A stretch of DNA of 48,748 bases from Alistipes sp. Lineage in GTDB: Bacteria > Bacteroidota > Bacteroidia > Bacteroidales > Rikenellaceae. Location of the stretch: positions 1 to 48,748 of the forward strand of contig JAFUOK010000049.1 in NCBI GenBank assembly GCA_017481925.1, in the 5' to 3' direction. Below the pieces are notes generated by a model. The model searched no databases, was not told where the DNA came from, and saw only the letters and a list, made by a program, of their open reading frames with translations. Both the position numbers and the translations under genes were made by a program. Positions 16,397 to 25,104 of the stretch are shown in pieces. Positions within the stretch are counted from its first letter, which is position 1, and each line of letters opens with the position of its first letter.

Positions 16397-17536
16397 TTAT
16401 TCAACAACAACCCTGATTATTCGCTCCTCGCCATCCGCTGTGCGCACCCGTGTGCATCCATCACGCAGCGGGCCTACATTCTCCCCTCGGCTAAATGAGC
16501 GCAGAACCACGCCATCCTGCAAGCGCACAAAATGGCGATAAGCACCCAGCTCCATCAGCGCTACGCCCTCCGAGAGACCTATACCCGAAGTGTATAGCGG
16601 TGGCAAAATCCACTTCTCACCAAGCAGCACACCCCAACGGCCTTTATCATTCATCTCCAGCTCGGCACCCTCCAAGTCGGTCATAGTCATAGCCTTGCAG
16701 GAAAATACTTCTGCCAAATCATACAGCCGCACATACTGCGAGCCGAGCATCATTGCCACCTGATACTCGCGTGCCATACCTCGGCGTGCAAACTCCTCGA
16801 CAATCGTGTGCAGAGCAACCGTCAGCGCACGACCGTCACTGATTAGTGATGCAGGCATAAACGGTGGTTCACGATGCTGGCGATAGTGCTCCATCACATC
16901 GGGACGTAGAGCCGCGAGGTGCAACAAAGTGGAGATAAATGCAACGGAATAGTCGTCCAAATGCTTATCGTAGAAGGCCGTATCTCGCCGAGGATGCTGA
17001 TATGCCGCCGTGCCGATCTCAACAGCCCGCATACCCTTGAACATAGGCACAAACGCCGCATCCCAATCTATGGCCACCATCGAACCATCCTCGCGAACGA
17101 TGATATTCTCGGGTTTCAGGTCGCCGTGCGCCCGCTCCGAGCGAAGAATCTCACCTGCCATACGGTCAAACTCCCGTGCCAGAGAAGAAAACTCCTCCTC
17201 CGTTGTGACCTCGCACAGCACCTCGTCGAGCGAACGCCCCTCAACATACTCCGCCAGCAGGCAATCGACCCAATGGTAGCGACCCGCAAAATCGACCACA
17301 CACAACTCCTTCGGGCGGAACGCCTCGCCGTAGATTGCAGGGAGACGGTCACTTGGTCGGGTGTAGCATTTGAGCATATAGCGGCGGCCCTGATACCTCA
17401 CGGGTAGCGACACGGCGGCATTGCCCGTGACGTAACGGGGTCGGCCATCCTGCATCTCGGGCTCAATGCCCTGCAGGGTGCGCCACACGGTGTAGGGGAA
17501 GGCTACGGCATCGATAATATTGGCAATGGTAAGCAT
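16397..17536 (-). CDS. Serine/threonine-type protein kinase with C-terminal WG-like repeat
   Basis: A 379-residue protein kinase-like enzyme, probably active. The ATP-site Lys is seen in YMLKCY (K56), the catalytic loop as HGDLKPENI (D139, N144), and the metal-binding DFG equivalent as DWD (157-159). The activation region and a helical lobe follow. The last 90 residues hold a WG-type repeat (GRWGVLLGEKWILPPLY) like that of the pseudokinase two genes downstream. The ATG at 17536 is chosen over an in-frame TTG at 17554 that lies inside the slyD terminator. Homologues in this group phosphorylate vWA or partner proteins; the substrate here is unknown. Confidence 0.8.
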   Translation of the reverse strand: MLTIANIIDAVAFPYTVWRTLQGIEPEMQDGRPRYVTGNAAVSLPVRYQGRRYMLKCYTRPSDRLPAIYGEAFRPKELCVVDFAGRYHWVDCLLAEYVEGRSLDEVLCEVTTEEEFSSLAREFDRMAGEILRSERAHGDLKPENIIVREDGSMVAIDWDAAFVPMFKGMRAVEIGTAAYQHPRRDTAFYDKHLDDYSVAFISTLLHLAALRPDVMEHYRQHREPPFMPASLISDGRALTVALHTIVEEFARRGMAREYQVAMMLGSQYVRLYDLAEVFSCKAMTMTDLEGAELEMNDKGRWGVLLGEKWILPPLYTSGIGLSEGVALMELGAYRHFVRLQDGVVLRSFSRGENVGPLRDGCTRVRTADGEERIIRVVVE

Positions 17537-17552
17537 ATCTGCAATGACTATC

Positions 17553-17588
17553 AAAAAAGACCCGCCAAACGGATGTCAGGCGGGCCTA
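17553..17588 (-). terminator. Intrinsic terminator of slyD
   Basis: On the minus strand GGCCCGCC and GGCGGGTC form an 8-bp GC-rich stem (one wobble) around a 12-base loop, followed by six T. It begins 20 bases past the slyD stop and ends 16 bases before the kinase ATG. Confidence 0.9.
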
Positions 17589-17606
17589 CGCGGATATAAG
17601 TTTGAA

Positions 17607-18170
17607 TTAATTGTAGCAGTCGCAGCCACCCTCGTGGTTGTCACCGCACTTGCCACCCTCGCAACCGCTCTCGCAGTCGCCGTGGCAACCGCAGTTGCAA
17701 CCGCCCTGTGCGGCCAGATCCTCGGGTGTAACGTCGCGTACCTCAACAACCTCAACGTCGAAGTTCAAGGTCTTGCCAGCCATCGGGTGGTTGAAGTCCA
17801 TCTTCACGGTCTCCTCGGCCACCTCCTTCACAACGCCAAGCATACGGTTGCCCTGTGCGTCGCTCATAGGAATCTGGTTGCCGATAGTGAGCAACTCCTC
17901 GGCTACCTTGCCGTCGATCATAAAGATATTCTTAGGCAGATCAACCACAGCCTCGGGGATAATCTCACCGTAACCATCAGCGGGAGCGAGTGTGAACGAC
18001 ACCTTCTCACCTGCCTCCTTGCCCATAATAGCACCCTCGAACTTGGGCAGAAGCATACCTGTGCCACAGATAAACTGCAAGGGCTGACCCTCGCGTGACT
18101 GGTCTGCAACTACGCCATCAACGGTCAGCGTATAGTGCACTGACACCATCTTTGAATTTTCTACTTTCAT
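17607..18170 (-). CDS. slyD: FKBP-type peptidyl-prolyl isomerase, SlyD-like, with Cys-rich tail
   Basis: Prolyl isomerase and chaperone that in other bacteria also handles nickel. The FKBP domain is interrupted by the insert-in-flap domain, as in SlyD: VSVHYTLTVDGVVADQS, FICGTGMLLPKFEGAIMGKEAGEKVSF, DGYGE, GNQIPM and MDFNHPMAGKTLNFDVEVVEV. After about residue 150 comes a tail with about ten Cys plus His residues (CNCGCHGDC, then further Cys to the end), a likely metal-binding module like the His/Cys tail of E. coli SlyD. It has its own -7 box and terminator. A urease operon lies elsewhere in the window, so a nickel role is tempting but unproven. Confidence 0.88.
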   Translation of the reverse strand: MKVENSKMVSVHYTLTVDGVVADQSREGQPLQFICGTGMLLPKFEGAIMGKEAGEKVSFTLAPADGYGEIIPEAVVDLPKNIFMIDGKVAEELLTIGNQIPMSDAQGNRMLGVVKEVAEETVKMDFNHPMAGKTLNFDVEVVEVRDVTPEDLAAQGGCNCGCHGDCESGCEGGKCGDNHEGGCDCYN

Positions 18171-18213
18171 ATTTTTTGTGTTTTAGATTTCTCGCTTTTT
18201 CATTTGAAGCACA

Positions 18214-18221
18214 CAAAGATA
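18214..18221 (-). promoter_or_regulatory. Candidate -7 box for slyD
   Basis: The minus strand reads TATCTTTG, 44 bases upstream of the slyD ATG; it matches TAnnTTTG exactly. Confidence 0.7.
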
Positions 18222-18306
18222 TACACTTCGGGGGGAGTTACCAAATTACGAAGAAGAAAAATTTATTTTTCCACCTATTTTCAAAAGTTTTCTCACCCCT
18301 CACAAC

Positions 18307-18336
18307 AACAGCCTGCCCCCAAAGGAGCAGGCTGTT
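18307..18336. terminator. Perfect 10-bp hairpin between slyD and gcvP
   Basis: AACAGCCTGC (18307-18316) and GCAGGCTGTT (18327-18336) pair perfectly around CCCCAAAGGA. There is no strong T-run on either strand, so termination is possible but may be incomplete. Together with element B and the slyD promoter it fills the 308-base gap. Confidence 0.55.
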
Positions 18337-18356
18337 AATATTATGTAATATCGTCT

Positions 18357-18479
18357 AAAATTTGTTTGACGAGGCTATTTTGAGGCTGGTCGCAGTGACG
18401 CAAAGCGGAGCATACTATGTGCGTATGTGAGCATTTGCGACGCAAGCCAGACGCCAAAAGAGCCCGTCAGGCAAATTTT
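18357..18479 (-). repeat. 123-nt structured element B, 3' of gcvP
   Basis: Outer arms AAAATTTG (18357-18364) and CAAATTTT (18472-18479) pair over 8 bp. A TT/GG internal loop follows, then TGACG with CGTCA (18367-18371 with 18465-18469), a bulged A at 18372, and GGCT with AGCC. A central hairpin pairs CATAC (18411-18415) with GTATG (18423-18427), starting 54 bases from the left end exactly as in element A. The sequence differs from A at most paired positions but keeps pairing. The outer stem reaches the TAA of gcvP. Confidence 0.65.
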
Positions 18480-21310
18480 TAATCTACGTTGCAGCAAACG
18501 AGGTTACGATCACCGTAACCATTGTCAATCTTGGTTACGTAGGGGAAGAACTTCGCACACTTAACCCACTCCAAGGGGAAGGCAGCCTCCATACGAGAGT
18601 AGGGGTGTGACCACTCGCCCGCCAACTCTACGGCCGTATGGGGAGCATTTACCACTACATTATCCTTCTCGCCCGAAGCGGCGGCAGCCTCGCACTCGCG
18701 CTTGATCTGCACCAACGCCTCCATAAAGCGATCCATCTCGGCCTTGGGCTCCGACTCGGTAGGCTCAACCATCAAGGTCTCGTGCACGGGGAACGAGAGT
18801 GTAGGAGCGTGGAAGCCATAATCCATCAGTCGGTGTGCAATATCGCCACAGTCGATGCCGTAATCCTTCTTGAAGTTCGTAAGGTCGAGAATCATCTCGT
18901 GACCCACACGGCCCGTCTCGCCCGAATAGTAGGTGCGATACTCGCTCTTCAAGGCTGACGACATATAGTTAGCATTGACGATAGCCATCTCGGTTGAGTG
19001 ACGCAAGCCCTCCTCGCCCAGCATCTTGATATAGCCGTAGGTGATGGGCAGCAGCATAGCCGAGCCCCAAGGAGATGACGATACAGCCGTGATACCATCC
19101 TCGCCGCCCGTAGTCATCACAGAGTGTGAGGGGAGGAACGGCGTCAAGTGCTCCGCAACGCAGATAGGACCTACACCCGGACCACCACCGCCGTGAGGCA
19201 TCGCGAAGGTCTTGTGAAGGTTCAGGTGGCATACGTCAGCACCAATATAGCCGGGGTTGGTGAGACCAACCTGTGCGTTCATATTGGCACCATCCATATA
19301 TACCTGACCACCAGCGTCGTGTACAGCATCTACGATCTCACGGATACGGCTCTCGAAGACGCCGTGTGTCGATGGGTAAGTAACCATCAAGCCGCACAAC
19401 TCCGATGAGTGCTCCTCGGCCTTTGCCTTGAGATCATCGACGTCGATGTTTCCGTTCTCGTCGCACTTCACCGTTACGATCTTCATACCTGCCATAGCAG
19501 CCGATGCGGGGTTAGTACCGTGAGCCGATGCGGGGATAAGGATGATGTTACGGTAACCCTGACCACGGCTCTGATGATAAGCACGGATAACCATAAGGCC
19601 CGTATATTCGCCCGCAGCACCCGAATTAGGCTGGAGTGAGCAGCCCGCAAAGCCTGTGATGGTGGCAAGGTCGCTCTCGAGCTCCGAGATAAGTTCGGTG
19701 TAGCCCTCGGTCTGGTCTGCAGGGGCAAAGGGGTGCATATTCTGGAAGCCCGACAATGAGAGGGGCTGCATAATAGCCGCAGCGTTGAGTTTCATCGTAC
19801 AAGAGCCGAGCGAAATCATAGAGTTCGCAAGTGAGATGTCACGCAACTCCAACTGCTTGATATAGCGCATCATATCGCTCTCCGAGTGATACTTGTTAAA
19901 TACGGGCTCGGCAAGGATTGCCGACTCACGCAGAAGCGCAGCGGGGAGTTTAGCCTCCGCACCAATCTTCACAGCCTTAGCCTTCTTGCCCTTTGCCTCG
20001 GCAAAGATTGCGACTACGGTCTCTACCTCAGCATCGGTAGTCACCTCGTCGGTCGAGAGGCGCACCAAACCTTCAGAGGGGTAGTAGAAGTTGATGCCCG
20101 CCGCGAGAGCGATATCCTGCACCACGGCAGCCTCGGCCTCAACCTCAACGGTATCGAAGATTGTCTTATTGGTAGTCTTGTAGCCCATAGCCTCCAAAGC
20201 CTCCTTGATGGCTACGGCCGCGGTGTGAGCCGTCATAGCGGCACGGCGCAAGCCCTCGGCACCGTTGTAGATACAGTAGAAACCAGCCATCGAAGCCATC
20301 AGAGCCGATGCGGTACAGATGTTTGAGGTAGCCTTCTCGCGCTTGATGTGCTGCTCACGCATCTGCAAAGACATACGCAGAGCCTTATTGCCCAAACGAT
20401 CCACCGATACACCGATGATACGACCGGGGATATTACGCTTGTAAGCCTCGCGGCAAGCCATATAGCCTGCGCTCGGACCACCGAAGCCCATCGGACAGCC
20501 CAGACGCTGGGTAGAGCCTACGGCAATATCGGCACCCCACTCTGCGGGAGGGGTAAGGATAGCGAGTGAGAGGATATCGGCAACAGCCGTTACCAATGCG
20601 CCAGCCGCGTGAGCCTTCTCGGCAAAGGCAGCGTAGTTGCGCACCTCGCCCGTAGCCGAGGGGTACTGCACCAGAGCACCGAACTCCATACCTGTGAACT
20701 CGTATGTAGAGTAGTCATCGACAATAAGCTCAATGCCGAAGGGCTCGCTACGAGTGAGTAGAACGTCGAGCGTCTGCGGGAAGATATCCTTATCGACAAA
20801 TATCTGATTGCGACCCTGCTTTACGGCCTCGCGTGAGCGCAGAGCATACATCATAAGCATAGCCTCGGCAGCCGAGGTAGCCTCGTCGAGAAGCGAGCAG
20901 TTGGCAATCTGCATACCCGTGAGCGAGAGGATGGCGGTCTGGAAGTTCAGAAGAGCCTCCAAACGACCCTGCGAAATCTCGGCCTGATAGGGGGTGTATG
21001 AGGTGTACCATGCGGGGTTCTCGAACACGTTGCGACTAACTACGGCAGGCACAGCCGTGGGATAGTAACCCATACCGATGAATGAACGCAGCTGGCGGTT
21101 CTTTGCAGCAAGCGATGCAACGTGCGATGCGAACTCATACTCGCTCATGCCCGTGGTGGGCAGTGCAAGGGGTTTCTTCAAACGGATAGAGGCGGGGATA
21201 ACCTGCGAAATAAGCTCCTCAACCGACTCTACGCCGATAACCTTCAGCATAGCGCCAAGGTCGTCAGCATTTGTAACGCCAATATGGCGATCCATAAATT
21301 TGTCTAACAT
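18479..21310 (-). CDS. gcvP: Glycine dehydrogenase (decarboxylating), full-length P-protein
   Basis: PLP enzyme of the glycine cleavage system; decarboxylates glycine and passes the aminomethyl group to the H-protein lipoamide. At 943 residues it is the single-chain form with both halves. Seen: an N-terminal RHIGVTNAD start, IGMGYYPTAVPAVV, the first-half YTPYQAEISQGRLEALLNFQ, and in the second half the PLP-lysine motif HLNLHKTFAMPHGGGGPGVGPI with ANMNAQVGLTNPG before it. gcvT and gcvH are not adjacent. No promoter box was evident in the 94 bases upstream. A conserved-looking RNA element directly follows the stop. Confidence 0.97.
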   Translation of the reverse strand: MLDKFMDRHIGVTNADDLGAMLKVIGVESVEELISQVIPASIRLKKPLALPTTGMSEYEFASHVASLAAKNRQLRSFIGMGYYPTAVPAVVSRNVFENPAWYTSYTPYQAEISQGRLEALLNFQTAILSLTGMQIANCSLLDEATSAAEAMLMMYALRSREAVKQGRNQIFVDKDIFPQTLDVLLTRSEPFGIELIVDDYSTYEFTGMEFGALVQYPSATGEVRNYAAFAEKAHAAGALVTAVADILSLAILTPPAEWGADIAVGSTQRLGCPMGFGGPSAGYMACREAYKRNIPGRIIGVSVDRLGNKALRMSLQMREQHIKREKATSNICTASALMASMAGFYCIYNGAEGLRRAAMTAHTAAVAIKEALEAMGYKTTNKTIFDTVEVEAEAAVVQDIALAAGINFYYPSEGLVRLSTDEVTTDAEVETVVAIFAEAKGKKAKAVKIGAEAKLPAALLRESAILAEPVFNKYHSESDMMRYIKQLELRDISLANSMISLGSCTMKLNAAAIMQPLSLSGFQNMHPFAPADQTEGYTELISELESDLATITGFAGCSLQPNSGAAGEYTGLMVIRAYHQSRGQGYRNIILIPASAHGTNPASAAMAGMKIVTVKCDENGNIDVDDLKAKAEEHSSELCGLMVTYPSTHGVFESRIREIVDAVHDAGGQVYMDGANMNAQVGLTNPGYIGADVCHLNLHKTFAMPHGGGGPGVGPICVAEHLTPFLPSHSVMTTGGEDGITAVSSSPWGSAMLLPITYGYIKMLGEEGLRHSTEMAIVNANYMSSALKSEYRTYYSGETGRVGHEMILDLTNFKKDYGIDCGDIAHRLMDYGFHAPTLSFPVHETLMVEPTESEPKAEMDRFMEALVQIKRECEAAAASGEKDNVVVNAPHTAVELAGEWSHPYSRMEAAFPLEWVKCAKFFPYVTKIDNGYGDRNLVCCNVD

Positions 21311-21378
21311 TTTTCTCTATTTTTTTATTTAATAATCGTTTCTTTTTTCTTTCACAATCTCGCTTACGCTTCTACACA

Positions 21379-21406
21379 TTCAATTTTGAATTCTGCATTT
21401 TGAATT
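21379..21406. repeat. Second copy of the TTTTGAATT/TTTTGCATT repeat
   Basis: The units CAATTTTGAATT, CTGCATTTTGAATT overlap the stop of the nucleoside kinase gene and match the longer array at 10183-10224, which also lies directly 3' of a minus-strand gene. Confidence 0.55.
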
Positions 21407-23075
21407 AATACTTAAACGTACTTCCGCCGACAAACTCGCGCAGGATTGACGTGGGCGGAATCTCGTCCGTGTAGAGCGGGGTGAAGTTATCCAGGAACTT
21501 CAACAGGCGGCGTGCCTCGCCATACTCGGGTTCGGTGTCGGGCACCTCTCGCAGGATAGGCTCGATCTTGGGACGCAGAACCATAATCTCGTAGAAGAGC
21601 GAGGTGTTGAAGATCACATCGGCATTCTCCTGATAGGGAAAGATATGCTTCTCCTCGCCTCGGCGCACGCTCGGCCAACGACGCAGTGTTGCCAGCGCAT
21701 CGGCGCCACGTGTTGCGTAGTCGCGTGTAATACGGCGCAGCAGACGGTTATCGGTAGTCTGGATGCGGGTAAGGTTATCCATCGCAACCGAGGTAAGGCA
21801 CGATGCGTAGATGCCAAACTTATGCTCGCGCGGAATGCTGGGCGTAAGGCGTGGATTCAGGGCGTGGATACCCTCCATGATAATCACCGAACGCTCGCCC
21901 AACTTCAAGGGGTTCTCGTGCCACTTGCGTGAGCCCGTGATAAAGTCATAGCGTGGCACCTCGACGCTCTCGCCCGCCATCAGACGGGTTAGATCCTTGT
22001 TGAGCAGCTCCAGATCGATAGCCTCCAAAGCCTCGAAGTCGTACTCGCCCGATTCATCCTTTGGCGTACGATCACGATCCACGAAGTAGTCATCGAGCGA
22101 GATCAGCACGGGGTCAAGACCCAGGATGCGCAACTGAATACCCAGACGCTTCGATGTGGTGGTCTTGCCACTTGACGAGGGACCCGAGATGAGCACTACA
22201 CGAGTGCCGTGCTCCTTGTTGGCAGCATGTATCTGATCGGCCATAGCAGCAATCTTCTTCTCGTGGAAAGCCTCGGCAATCTTGATGAGCTCGCTCATAT
22301 CGCCATCGATGAGTTTCTTATTGAGGTGACCCACCGTCGGCACACCCATAATCTGCACCCAGTCGTGGTACTCCGAGAAGACATCGAGCATCTTGTCCCA
22401 ATGCACATTCAGATCCAGCTTCGAGGGGTCGAGACGTGTAGGCAGAGCCACATAGAAGCCTTCGTGGTAGCGGCGCATATCGAACAGATGGATATATCCC
22501 GAATCGGGCGCCAGAGCACCGTAGAAGTAACCAACCATATCATCCATACGGTAAATATCGCTATAAAGACGTGGACGGGTATTGAGCAGCGCCATCTTAT
22601 CGTCATAGCCGAAGCGCTTGTAGATGCCGTTTATCTCGGATGTGAGCATGCGGTGGCGCAGAATGGGATAGCGGGCGTCGATAATGGCCTGCATACGCTC
22701 ACGCAGTGCCTCAATACCGGCATCGGTGAGCTGCTCGCCATCAGCAAACTCGCAGTAGAGACCACGGCCCAACGAGTGGCGAATATAGAACTTGCGGCCA
22801 CGATAGATATCCCACACGGCCTTCTGCAGGATGAATGATATGGTGCGCTGATAGACACGATAGCCCTCATAGTGAGTGATATCGACAAAACGCACCGTCA
22901 TAGGCTTGAATATACGGTAATTCAACTCCTTGAGGCGGTTGTTTACATAAGCCGCAAGGATGGGATATTCGCCCTGCGAGGGTAACTGTCCAAGCAGCTC
23001 CAAAAGTGATGTGCCCATTTCGACCTCCAGCTGCGTAGAGGTATTCTGGCAAATAACTGTTACTTTATCCTGCAT
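21405..23075 (-). CDS. Nucleoside (uridine-type) kinase with ThrRS-like N-terminal domain
   Basis: Predicted to phosphorylate a nucleoside, by homology uridine or cytidine. The 556-residue protein has three parts: a TGS-like domain (1-70), a region resembling the second domain of threonyl-tRNA and alanyl-tRNA synthetases (about 71-280, HYEGYRVYQRTISF onward), and a P-loop kinase domain with GPSSSGKT at 298-305, LDDYFVDRDRTP and IIMEGIHALNP. This combination is common in Bacteroidetes and Firmicutes. The true substrate is not established by the sequence. A weak -7 box precedes it. Confidence 0.88.
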   Translation of the reverse strand: MQDKVTVICQNTSTQLEVEMGTSLLELLGQLPSQGEYPILAAYVNNRLKELNYRIFKPMTVRFVDITHYEGYRVYQRTISFILQKAVWDIYRGRKFYIRHSLGRGLYCEFADGEQLTDAGIEALRERMQAIIDARYPILRHRMLTSEINGIYKRFGYDDKMALLNTRPRLYSDIYRMDDMVGYFYGALAPDSGYIHLFDMRRYHEGFYVALPTRLDPSKLDLNVHWDKMLDVFSEYHDWVQIMGVPTVGHLNKKLIDGDMSELIKIAEAFHEKKIAAMADQIHAANKEHGTRVVLISGPSSSGKTTTSKRLGIQLRILGLDPVLISLDDYFVDRDRTPKDESGEYDFEALEAIDLELLNKDLTRLMAGESVEVPRYDFITGSRKWHENPLKLGERSVIIMEGIHALNPRLTPSIPREHKFGIYASCLTSVAMDNLTRIQTTDNRLLRRITRDYATRGADALATLRRWPSVRRGEEKHIFPYQENADVIFNTSLFYEIMVLRPKIEPILREVPDTEPEYGEARRLLKFLDNFTPLYTDEIPPTSILREFVGGSTFKY

Positions 23076-23095
23076 ATTGCTTTATTTTAGGTGTG

Positions 23096-23103
23096 TAAAG
23101 ATA
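23096..23103 (-). promoter_or_regulatory. Weak candidate -7 box for the nucleoside kinase gene
   Basis: The minus strand reads TATCTTTA, one mismatch from TAnnTTTG, 21 bases upstream of the ATG. Confidence 0.35.
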
Positions 23104-23269
23104 CACATTTTATTCGGAAGTATCATCATCGGCAAAAAATAATTTCACGCAGACGAAATCTTGCCCAGAAACGGCACACAAAGTGCAATAAAAAAGCCTT
23201 CCGCACCCAATCTCTCGCCCGAAAAATGATTTCCCACCCTACGGGTGATTCGTTTTTATAGAAAATTAT

Positions 23270-23277
23270 TATATTTG
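23270..23277 (+). promoter_or_regulatory. Candidate -7 box for the SDR-phosphoesterase-ALDH unit
   Basis: TATATTTG matches TAnnTTTG and lies 32 bases upstream of the first ATG of a three-gene run that ends in a strong terminator. Confidence 0.7.
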
Positions 23278-23308
23278 CGCCCGACGTTATAAATTTAATC
23301 AGCACACA

Positions 23309-24118
23309 ATGACAAAGATAAAAGATAATTGCATACTCATCACGGGCGGAGCCTCAGGCATAGGTCGCATTATGGGACGTATGGCCCTGGAGAAGGGCGC
23401 CCGCCAATTAGTGATTTGGGATATCAACGAGCAGAACATAGCCGCGACGGAGGCTGCACTCTCTCCGCTTGGCAAGGTGAAGGGATACAAGGTAAACGTT
23501 GCCGACCACGCTGCCGTCGAGCAGGCTTTCCGCACCACCACCGAGGAGTGTGGCGACGTAGATATTCTGATCAACTGCGCCGGCATTGTCACCAGCAACA
23601 AGACCTTCGACGAGCAGTCGCTCAGCGACATCGAGCGCACGATGGCCATCAATGCCACAGCCCCGATGGTGGTGGCTCTGCAGGCTCTGCCGCCGATGAT
23701 AAAGCGCGACAAGGGCCACATCTGCAACATAGCCTCGGCCGCAGGTATGATATCGAACCCCCGCATGTCGGTCTATGCCGCCAGCAAGTGGGCCGTAATC
23801 GGCTGGTCGGACTCGGTACGCATTGAGTTGCAGGAGCGCAAGAGCAATGTACACTTTACAACCGTTGCACCCTACTACATCAACACTGGTATGTTTGACG
23901 GTGTGCGTTCACGTTTCTTCCCCATCCTCGACCCCGAGCGCACGGCGCGCAAGATACTACGCGCCATCGAGCGCAACACAGACTTCAGGGGTATTCCGTG
24001 GGGTTACCACTTCTTCCGTCTGTGCCAGGGTCTGCTGCCCGTATCGTGGTTTGATACCATCGTGGGTCGCTGGCTGGGCATCTACTCGACGATGGATCAT
24101 TTTACAGGTCGCAAATAA
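23309..24118 (+). CDS. Short-chain dehydrogenase/reductase, SDR16C-like
   Basis: NAD(P)-dependent oxidoreductase of 269 residues with the classical SDR layout: cofactor loop TGGASGIG at 12-19, DI in the second strand (WDIN) suggesting NAD preference, NCAGIV at 89-94, and the catalytic triad S143, Y156 and K160 (YAASK). The long C-terminal part (TVAPYYINTGMF, PERTARKILRAI, GIPWGYHFFR) resembles SDR16C enzymes, which act on retinol, sterols or long-chain alcohols. Its TAATG junction overlaps the next gene by one base. The co-located aldehyde dehydrogenase suggests alcohol-to-acid oxidation of a lipid; this is inference. Confidence 0.88.
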   Translation: MTKIKDNCILITGGASGIGRIMGRMALEKGARQLVIWDINEQNIAATEAALSPLGKVKGYKVNVADHAAVEQAFRTTTEECGDVDILINCAGIVTSNKTFDEQSLSDIERTMAINATAPMVVALQALPPMIKRDKGHICNIASAAGMISNPRMSVYAASKWAVIGWSDSVRIELQERKSNVHFTTVAPYYINTGMFDGVRSRFFPILDPERTARKILRAIERNTDFRGIPWGYHFFRLCQGLLPVSWFDTIVGRWLGIYSTMDHFTGRK

Positions 24119-25101
24119 TGAAACTCAGATATATGGACTGGATTTTTAACCTCTCGGCACTTGCCATCATATCACTCGCCATTGGCGTGGTGGTGCTTAT
24201 TGTGGCGTTGGTGTCGATGCTTTTTGGAGCTTCGTTCAAGATAGTATTCCTGCGTGGACTATGGTTTATGCTCTTCCCTTGGCTGGCGTGGATATATGGC
24301 ACCGTGGTGGAGCGCAACCGCTTCCGCACCGAAAAGGTCGAAATAGCAAGCGAGAGCGTGCCCGCAGCGTTTGACGGCTACCGCATCGTACATATTTCGG
24401 ATATGCACCTAATGTCGTTCGCCGGTCGCGAGGGAGCATTGCAGCGTGCCGTGGATAAGATCAACGCCCTGGAGCCCGATATGATTGCCTTTACGGGCGA
24501 CTTGGTGACGATGGGTCCCGAGGAGCTCGACGGCCTGCAGGATATTCTCGCCACCTTGCGGGCAAAGGATGGAGTATATTCGATTCTGGGCAACCACGAT
24601 TACAGCGAGTATCGTCGTCACGAATCACAGCAGGCCAAGCGCGAGGCTTTAGAGACCTTGAAGCGTCGCGAGGGTGAGATGGGCTGGCGACTGCTCATAA
24701 ATGAGAATGAGGCCATTGTGCGTGGCGAGAATAAACTCTCGGTGATTGGTGTAGAAAACATTTCGGGCAACCGCTCATTCCGCACCTACGGCGATTTGCA
24801 AAAGGCACTGAAGGGTGCCGATGGCGAATACAAGGTTCTGCTCAGCCACGACCCCACACATTGGCGTGCCGAGGTGGTGGGCAAGAGCGATATAGACCTC
24901 ACGCTGTCGGGCCATACGCACGCTATGCAGATCTCGCTGCTCGGGTGGTCGCCCGCATCGCTGATGTATGATGAGTACAGAGGACTTTACAGTGAGGGCA
25001 AACAACACCTCTACGTGAACGTAGGCCTTGGTCAGACAGCCGTAAATGCACGCTTTGGCGCGGCTCCCGAAATCACACTCATAACTCTTAAACACAAGTA
25101 A
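24118..25101 (+). CDS. Membrane-anchored calcineurin-like metallophosphoesterase
   Basis: Three hundred and twenty-seven residues: two N-terminal membrane helices (about 11-37 and 42-62), then a cytosolic-facing phosphoesterase domain with every metal motif: HISDMHL (D95, H97), FTGDLV (127-130), GNHDY (158-162), SHDPTHW and SGHTHAMQ. It resembles the YkuE/YaeI-like group, some of which act on lipid-linked phosphates. The gene overlaps the SDR gene by one base and precedes the ALDH gene by 3 bases, so the three are translated from one message. Confidence 0.87.
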   Translation: MKLRYMDWIFNLSALAIISLAIGVVVLIVALVSMLFGASFKIVFLRGLWFMLFPWLAWIYGTVVERNRFRTEKVEIASESVPAAFDGYRIVHISDMHLMSFAGREGALQRAVDKINALEPDMIAFTGDLVTMGPEELDGLQDILATLRAKDGVYSILGNHDYSEYRRHESQQAKREALETLKRREGEMGWRLLINENEAIVRGENKLSVIGVENISGNRSFRTYGDLQKALKGADGEYKVLLSHDPTHWRAEVVGKSDIDLTLSGHTHAMQISLLGWSPASLMYDEYRGLYSEGKQHLYVNVGLGQTAVNARFGAAPEITLITLKHK

Positions 25102-25104
25102 AAA

